Shown: positions 56,401 through 64,000 of the stretch, piece by piece
Layout: each line of letters opens with the position of its first letter
How positions within the stretch are numbered: the first letter of the stretch is position 1
Assembly: GCA_020024755.1 (NCBI GenBank)
Contig: JAHHTH010000006.1
Coordinates: 1-64,000 of the forward strand
Length of the DNA: 64,000 nt
Direction: 5' to 3'
Source: Mycoplasmataceae bacterium
Lineage (GTDB): Bacteria; Bacillota_I; Bacilli_A; Mycoplasmatales; Mycoplasmoidaceae
Made by a program: the position numbers and the translations under genes
The notes under the pieces: generated by a model
The model's input: only the letters and a program-made list of their open reading frames with translations
What the model was told of the DNA's origin: nothing
Database searches by the model: none

Positions 56401-59400
56401 GTAATCAAAAATTACTATACTGATGATGGTACTATTGCAGCTACAAAAAAGACTTGCGAATTATCACAAATTTCAGGATTTAAAAAGATTGAATCAAAAA
56501 CAATTGTTCCTACACATATTGATGTATCAGGTAAGAATGAAAGTTTAGCTGCATTATATGTAAGAGATGACACTAATATGACTCAATTAAAACAATTAAT
56601 TGCTAAAAATATTATTGGTCTTCCTGACAAGTCAATTTTTAATGCAAATGAAGATATTGTTATTAATGCGCCAACTATCAATAATGCTGACGGTGCAAAT
56701 AAAGGTATTACTGTTCAAGTTCAATTAAAGAAAATTATTGGAAATAATGGATCAGTAATTGAAAACCCATCTACAATCTATACAATTACTATTGGTGGAT
56801 TTGGTAACTTTGGACCAACAAAAGTGCCATCTATGATTTCTTATAACTCATTAGGTTTAACTGATGTTTTATCAAAAACACCTTCTCAATATTTAGCTTC
56901 ATCTGCAAGTAAAGAAAACATCAAAAAAGCTGTTACTCAACACATTGAAAATAAATGAAGCGAATTCCAAGCAAGTAGTGTGAGAGTTGCTAATTGAAAA
57001 ACTAACAATATTTTAGGAACTATTGATTGTGATGTTGGTTTATTTGAATATGTTGATAACAATGGAGTATATGTTCAAGTTCCTCCAAAATCAAAACCAT
57101 TAATTTATCACATGACTATTACTGGATTTAACTCAGTACCTCAATCAGAAATTATTGACTCTGCAATTCTAACTGGCAAACAAGAAGAATTAGCAAGTGA
57201 CTTTATTGCAACTGATAAAGGTAAAGCTGATATTAAACAATTCATTTTTGATAACTTATTAATTAATAAATTAGATACAACTGGTCCTGATGATATTGAA
57301 ATTGTTAATTTAGGTTACAACAATAAATATGGTTCAGTATTAGCTGATGTGGCTTGAAAAAACAATTATACTGATGAAAATGGTGCTACTATAACATCTA
57401 TTTCTTCTACTCCATTAAAGGCAAGAATAACTATATCTGGTTTCAAATCATTATATTCAGGTACATCAGTTGGATCAATTGTTAATTGTAAAAAAGATGA
57501 TGCTGAAGTACTACCAAATGCACAAGAATTTGCTTTAACAACTGGAACAAATTATAATGCAAACTTGAATAAAGTTAAAGATGCAATTTTCAAAAATCTA
57601 ACTAATAAACCTATTCAACTTAATAGTGCAAGTGATATTAACATCATGGAACAAAAGTTAGATGATGGTAAAAAATACATGGGTATTGTAAATAACAACA
57701 ACGGTTCAATTGTTGTAAGATTTACTATTCCTAAATACTTTGATCAAGATGTTAACTATCGTGATGAAAGATATCCTCCATTACAATTAACAACTAATTT
57801 AACTGGATTTACTGTAACAACAGACAAACCAACTACTGTAGGTAAAGAAATTGATGTATCTAGTCCTGAATGAAAAGGTACTGCTTATGAAGCGTTTAAG
57901 AATATTACAGCTGGTTCTTTTGCACTTTCTCCAATTGTAAAAGAATTAGTATTAGATTCAAATATCATTTCTAACTGACCACCTAAAAAAGATGGAACTA
58001 GTAAAGCTGAACTTCTAGATAAAATTGCACTTAAGAAGGTTGGTACTTCAGCTAATACTGTAACCATCCAAGTTATGTTATCAAATACTATTAATAGTAA
58101 TGGTCTAAATCTTGGTTCAATATTTAGCCAACCATATACAGTTGTGTTAAGAGGATTTAGAGAAATTAAAGCAACTAACATTAACAGTTCACTTAATGTT
58201 GCAAGTTTAAAATCTCCTATCTTATCAAAATATAATAGTGGAACAAAATATAACACTATTAACGTTTGAGATTTAAATGAACAAGATGCTAAATATATCT
58301 TCCAAAATGTAATGAAGAAACTAGTCGTTAATAGAACTAGTGAAATGGATAAGATTGCCAATGCAAGTAACATTAACTTAGTAGACTTTGATCAATATGT
58401 AAAAGTTAAGATTTTAAAACGTGATGGATTAAATGGTATTATGACATTACAAGTATCATTATATAGTTATTACGATGCTAATGGTAACCTAGTTGAACAT
58501 CCAGGTTCTACTGATCCTACTCACTCATTAACTAAGAATGTAATCTTAAATGGTTTTGCTAGAACTAAAGTAACTAAGATTAATAAGTTTGTAAATATTA
58601 AAAACTTCTCATCTCCATCTGACTTTGTGAATGAACCATCTTCAATCACAAACTTATTAGCAACTAACAAAGATAAAATCTTTAAAAACGTACCTCCTGA
58701 TTTTAATATCAATACAGTATCATATGCTACTGATTCATTTGATAATACTACTGGTTCATTAACTTTAATAGTAACTTTATCAAGCTACTACAATGAAGTT
58801 GGGGAATATATTAAAAATGCAGCTGATGGTTTAAGTCAAAAAGTTACATTAACTGGTTTAAAGAAAACTAATGAAACTACAATGAGAAGAACATTAGATA
58901 TTCACAATGACTTTAACCGTGAATCTGCAAGTTTATTAGAAATCAATCCTAAATTCACAGACGCATTAAAATCAATCATGATTACTACACAAAATGATGA
59001 TACATCTGGTACTAAAGCTCAAATTTGAAAGAACTTGCCAATGGAAAAAATTAGTGCAAGTGATTTCACTATAGAATTTGATCCAAACTCATATAACTTC
59101 ACAAATGGTACAGCTAACTTAATCGTGATGTTAAATAAATACTACAACGATAAAGGTATCTTAATGGATGCTACAACTGGTACAGGTGTAGAACCTAAGA
59201 GATTTAACATCTTAGTAACTGGATTCAATACTGTTAAAGGTATTACAACTGCTAAGCCAGAAGTTAATGTAAGTGACTTCCCATTAGGTAATGGAACTGC
59301 TAATGATGTGAAAGATTTAGAATCACAAGGTATTATTGGTAAATTAAATACAAAAATCTTAAACGAAATGTTCTCTAACTTACCAAATACTGCAGACTTT

Positions 59401-60885
59401 AAAGATATTGCATCAATTACTCCAATCAAGAGTACAGCAAATGCAAAAGCTGGTACTATTGAAGTTGATGTAGTATTAACAGATTCATTTGTATATGATA
59501 AGCAAGGAACGTCAGTTATTCACAGTGTTAGTCCTCAAACATATAGAGTAAAACTAACAGGATTAACTAAAGTAGATACTACTAGTGTTGTTTCAACTTA
59601 TGATGTGTCAGGAACTGATTTAGGAAAGAGATCAATTGCTGACTTCCAATATGGAGTAGCAGGTGATTCAGAATTAGCTTCATTCTTTGGCGATAAAACT
59701 CACTTAAAACCATTAATTATTAACCCACTAACAACAGGATTAGTTGGAGATGGAAGCATGAAGACTGAAATTGCTACAACACCTGATGGTCATTCAACTT
59801 TACATATCTTAGGACAAGATGATCCTCAATATGCTAAGAATATGAGTGAAGGATACATGTGAATTGGTTTCAGAATTAAAAACTACTATGGTAAATCAGC
59901 TGAAGAAGTTATTGGTACTGAATCCCCAGAATATAAAGTTAAATTAACTGGATTCAAAAAACAACTTCCAACTGTAATTAAAAACTATAGTCCAATTGTA
60001 TCTGATGATGTAAGAGATAAAACTACAGCAGCTAACTTTGTTGGAAATAAACCAGAACTTGCAGCTGACTCAATCAAGATTATGCTAAACGATGCAAAAA
60101 TCTTTGATCCAAATATTCAAGGATTAGATGTTAACTTAGCACCAACAATTGTAGATATAGTTTCACCTGATACTAATTCAGTAACAGATGCACGTAAGTA
60201 TGAATATCTAATTGATGATACAGCAGGTACAATTAAGTTCAAAGCTATCTATAAAAACATTTATCAAGCTGATGGTCAATTAGATAGAACTGAACACTTA
60301 TCGCAAGTATTCACATTATCTGGATTTGCAAAAGCTCACCAAACTGAATGAAAACGTGGTGTTAACCCTAAAGTAGAAGAATTCCGTGGTGAACAAGTTG
60401 AAGTAATTACAGTCAACCTAAGTGCAGAAATGTTAGAAACTGGTAAATATGTATATGATACTCAAATATCAGAATGAAACCGTGTACTACCTAAAGGAAG
60501 TGGAGTTGAAGATCTAATTAGAGAAAGACTTAAAGAATTTGGTAGTGAAAAAATTGAATATCCTGGTGCAGGTTCATTAGATTGAATTCCAAATGAAAAA
60601 GAAGGTTATATTACTACATTAGTACCATTAAATAACTGACAAGAAAAATATAACTACCAACCTAATCCAGAAGAAGGTATTGAATATCCAGGAATTCTTC
60701 CAGGATCAGTCCTAGTAAAACCAGAACAAAAATCTATTGCTTTAAGAATTACTGGATTCAAGGCTGTTAACCTAGCTAAGGTTGAACAAACTAGAAATTC
60801 ACTAATTTATGTAGCAGGAGGATTAGGAGGATTAATGTTAGTGTTAATCATTGCACTAATAGTATTAAAGAAAAAATTCAGCTAG
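50428..60885 (+). CDS. Giant modular surface protein (3485 aa)
   Basis: One uninterrupted 10.5-kb frame when UGA is Trp. A basic start and hydrophobic segment (LAALLATTVFASSTLVAIGAV) form a signal sequence without lipobox Cys. A Ser-rich linker follows. From about residue 375 to 3445 there are about 22 modules of roughly 95-150 residues. Each ends in a GFK-like motif (e.g. YTITGFKKTS, VISGFKRVRG, VKLTGFKKQLP) and often contains an iFxNLP helix and an LxxYY-D-G strand pair. The C-terminus is a transmembrane helix (YVAGGLGGLMLVLIIALIVL) with KKKFS inside. The modules recall the mycoplasma lipoprotein-17-type repeat. Likely adhesin or cell-surface scaffold. Confidence 0.85.
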
Positions 60886-60944
60886 TAATTAGCTAACAAA
60901 AAAAATCAGCAAGAAATCAAAAATAAAAAATTAAGGAGAATGTT

Positions 60945-63900
60945 ATGAGAATAAAAAATAAAAAATTAACTAAATGACTAACACTATTATGTGGTGGTTC
61001 ATTAATCATGGGAGGTGTTTCAGGTTTTGCTGCTTCTGCTGCATACAATTTTAACAAGAACACAACTTCTCTAAATAAAGAATCAGGATCTGCTACAAAA
61101 GCACCAGACCCTTCTGCTGGTTCTACTACAAGTTTTGACATTCTAGATAACTTAATTTTTGATGTTGCTGATTTAAATAATGACTTTGCTAATTTATATT
61201 TCTCTCAAATTGATTTCAAGAACCCAACTGCTGATCCTAATGCACAAGCAATTATTTCTAGACTTCAAGATAAAATTAATGGAAGTGCTGGATATTGAAA
61301 TGGAGAAAAACCTGGTGCTATAGTAAAAATTAAAGTTGATGCTCCAATCATTAATTACAACTCTAACCCAAATATTGCTCCTGGGTTCTGTAATGCTCTT
61401 AAAGTATCACTTCTAGATGCAAGTAATAATGTTGTAGATAAAACAGTAATTTCATTAGTTGGTTTTAAAGCTATTGCTGGTAAAACATATCCATTAGATA
61501 CATTTAAAGGTGTATTTAGCGATTCTGAAAACACAACTGCATCATTTGTATGAGCAGATCCAACATTTGTAGCAGCTGATGGTGCTATTACTGCTCCAAC
61601 AATTGAAAAGGTTAAAGAAAAATTACTTGCTAATAGTAACTTCTTATTAAATTCAATATTTGCAAACCTACCTAACGGAAGCAACTTTAAAATTGAAGCT
61701 GGAGATGTTACAGTACAATTAGTTTCACCAACTCCAGATGCATATGAAACATACCGTTACTTTAACTATAAAATTACATTAAATAAAACTTTAATTACAA
61801 GTAGTAATGGTGATAAAACAAATACAAACCCTGCTATTTATGATTTAAAAGTTTATGTACCAAGTTCATTAAATTCAACTGAAGACAATACATCAGGCGC
61901 AATCCAAACTGTACAATCTTTCAATGTAATAAATAAAAATGATATTACATCTATTAGAGATATTAAGACAGCAGGACAATTCGATGCTAAGAGAACAAAT
62001 GATAGTACAGCCTTCCTAAATGGTATAACTGAAATTGTAAGAAGTAATGTGATAAATCCAGCACCAGATTTAACTAATGAAGATATTCAAGTATTACCAA
62101 TGATTACAAGTACTAATTCTTCATATTTAAATGATAACTTAGGATTAGTAGCTTATTCAGTTACATTAAATAAAGTAAAAGCTGGTGGCGGTTATACAAC
62201 TAATAAATCTATTAAATTTAATATTGTAGTTACTGGTTTTGATAAGAAACTTGAAACACAATATTTCACAACTCTTTCAGTGCAATCTGTAGTTGATTTA
62301 AAGAATAAATTTCCAACACAATTTATCGGACAAGCTGTTAGTGATCATGATTTATTCCATACAATGGCTAATAATGGTATTGTAGCTTACAAGAGTGGTA
62401 GTACTTATGATCCAACAGGTGTTACTGATCCAGTAGCTAGAGATATGTTTAAAGCAAAAGATGTAAAATATAATTTTGCTCAAGCTAACTATAATGATCA
62501 AACTGGAACAATTAGTAATGTTATAGTAACAATTCAAGGTTACTACAATCAAAAAGGTACTGTTCAAGATTTACCTACTAACACTAAACAATTAGTTATT
62601 TCAATTAATGGTTTTAAAACTAGTGCAGATACAACTCCAACTAGAGTAGATCCAATTGATGCTCCATCTCAATACAACAACTATCCAGCTCAAGCATTCA
62701 TTGCAGGACTAGATACTACAACAAATAAACCAAAACCAATGGTGGCTACTACTTCTTCATTGCCAGCTGATTTTAATAGCAGAGTTAAAGAATTAATTAA
62801 ACCAAATATTAGTAATTTACCAGCAACTGAAGGAAACCTAAATCCTGATAACTGAATTGTTTCTGATATCCAAATTAATAACTTTAGTGGAACAATTACA
62901 GGAACAATTGCATTCCCTGATATTTATGTAGTTAATGATAATGGTAAAAATGTAATTAAGAATAACTTTGCTGCAGGTACAACTTCACCAGCTGCTGGAT
63001 ATGCTAAAACTGAATGAACAATTGAAGGATTTGATATTGTATCAGGTTCAACTAGTGTTTCAAACTTAACAACAAACCAAATTATTATAGAAAATGATTT
63101 TGGTTATAGCGCTCCTGTTGATGCAAGTACAATGACATTTGCTGATTTCCAAAAACAAATCGCAGCAGATGAAAAAGCTTTTAGTGATAATGTTATAGAC
63201 TACTATGCAAAAAAAACAGATAAAATTATTGGAAATAAATGACAAGTGTTTGATAGTCAATTCGCTATCTTATCAGATGGCTATACTCGCACACCAGATC
63301 CTGTTAATGAAACTTATACAATCAAATTCAAAACTAATGTATTTAAACCAGATGGATCTTATGGTCCTAGTGAATTAATTTCTATTACTTTAAATGGATT
63401 CAAATCAGATTCTGCTGGTGGTGGTGCAATTCCTTCAGATAAAATTAGTTCTTCATTAGAACAAAATGGTTTATTAAATAATGGTACATTAAGTTGCAGA
63501 GATAAAGATATTGATGAAGTGAAAGCAAATATTACAGCTAATGATAAAAATACAATTGATGAAATTAGTACCTTGATCACTCAACAACTAGCTAATAATG
63601 TAAGAGCATCTACTGGTGATAGTTCACCTACATATAAAATTTCAGTTCTAAATAAAACAGATGGTTTACCTGGATATTTATACTTAAACGTTCAATTTAA
63701 AACTAATTATTTTGTAAATGGTAAATTTATTACTGCTGAACAAAGTGACGAAGTTTCAAATAAAGTTACTGTTGTAACTATTTTTGGATTTAAAACTAAA
63801 GGTACTTCTTCTATTTCTCCATTTATTTCAGTAACTGGAAATCATACATTAGAAGCTTTAAAAGCTAGTGATTTTGCACAAGGTGACTCTCACCATGCTG

Positions 63901-64000
63901 ATCTAGTTAAATTGTTAGAAAGCAACTCTGCTAATATTGTTGGAACTATTAATGATTCAGTAGAATTCTTATGAGATGGTAAAACTACTAGCATGAATAA
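60945..64000 (+). CDS. Second giant modular surface protein (continues past window)
   Basis: A paralogue beginning 59 nt after the first giant gene, with AAGGAG before the ATG and probably in the same operon. Signal sequence LTLLCGGSLIMGGVSGFAASAAY, then modules ending in SLVGFKAIAG, IVVTGFDKKLE, ISINGFKTSAD, WTIEGFDIVSG, ITLNGFKSDSA and VTIFGFKTKGT. At least 1018 residues lie inside the window, with UGA Trp codons throughout. The C-terminus is not visible. Confidence 0.85.

Noticed and set aside
50428..60885. A string of separate short genes or a decayed gene
   Set aside because: All breaks are UGA codons in one frame; with UGA read as Trp there is a single open frame with a signal sequence and a C-terminal anchor.

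Overview
The window is AT-rich and reads UGA as tryptophan throughout: ftsH, nrdA, ligA, rpmB, gapA and the 10.5 kb surface-protein gene stay open only if UGA is sense. This, with the surface lipoproteins, single-copy housekeeping genes and small gene set, identifies a mollicute. An MEP-pathway enzyme (ispF), an NrdAB-type ribonucleotide reductase, GatCAB and giant repeat surface proteins suggest the Malacoplasma/Mycoplasmoides side of the group. That placement is inference.

Layout. 1-644: 3' part of a Pro/Gly-rich lipoprotein gene. 730-8454: nrdBA, diverging from ispF, then hpt-ftsH-hypothetical. 8527-14777: surface/membrane proteins, gapA and an amidohydrolase-like protein that has lost its metal ligands. 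15195-16770: an IS1595-like element with terminal inverted repeats and a 51-bp tandem satellite. 16828-22101: a possible structured RNA, rpmB, a polytopic membrane protein, ligA and another membrane protein.

22104-42473 is a 20-kb defence/accessory island. It has three AAA ATPases with DUF4143-like C-termini. Direct-repeat arrays stand directly before the second and third, and another array lies upstream of the first in the shared divergent spacer. A PAPS-reductase-like protein, a PLD/SNF2 helicase, a DUF262 protein and an HNH nuclease are marked by copies of a palindrome (core AACTATAGTTGG). A small regulator-like gene under the same palindrome carries a G10 tract and is out of frame in this sequence. 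Next come an AIPR / PD-(D/E)XK / Z1-ATPase module, a Dam-DpnII type II restriction-modification pair, and an Abi_2/HEPN protein. The dam gene has no usable start codon as written. A 14-bp inverted repeat flanks a segment whose promoter and ATG face the wrong way; flipping it would supply promoter and in-frame ATG. This is the strongest sign of a new switch in the window.

42496-50227 returns to core genes: tsaD, a transporter-like S component with gatCAB, ung, and a lipoprotein. 50428-64000 is filled by two adjacent giant modular surface proteins, 3485 aa and >1018 aa, built from a repeated unit that ends in a GFK-like motif.

Several genes have a TATAAT box only 6-8 bp before the ATG, which predicts leaderless transcripts. 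All calls come from reading the sequence; no database search was possible.
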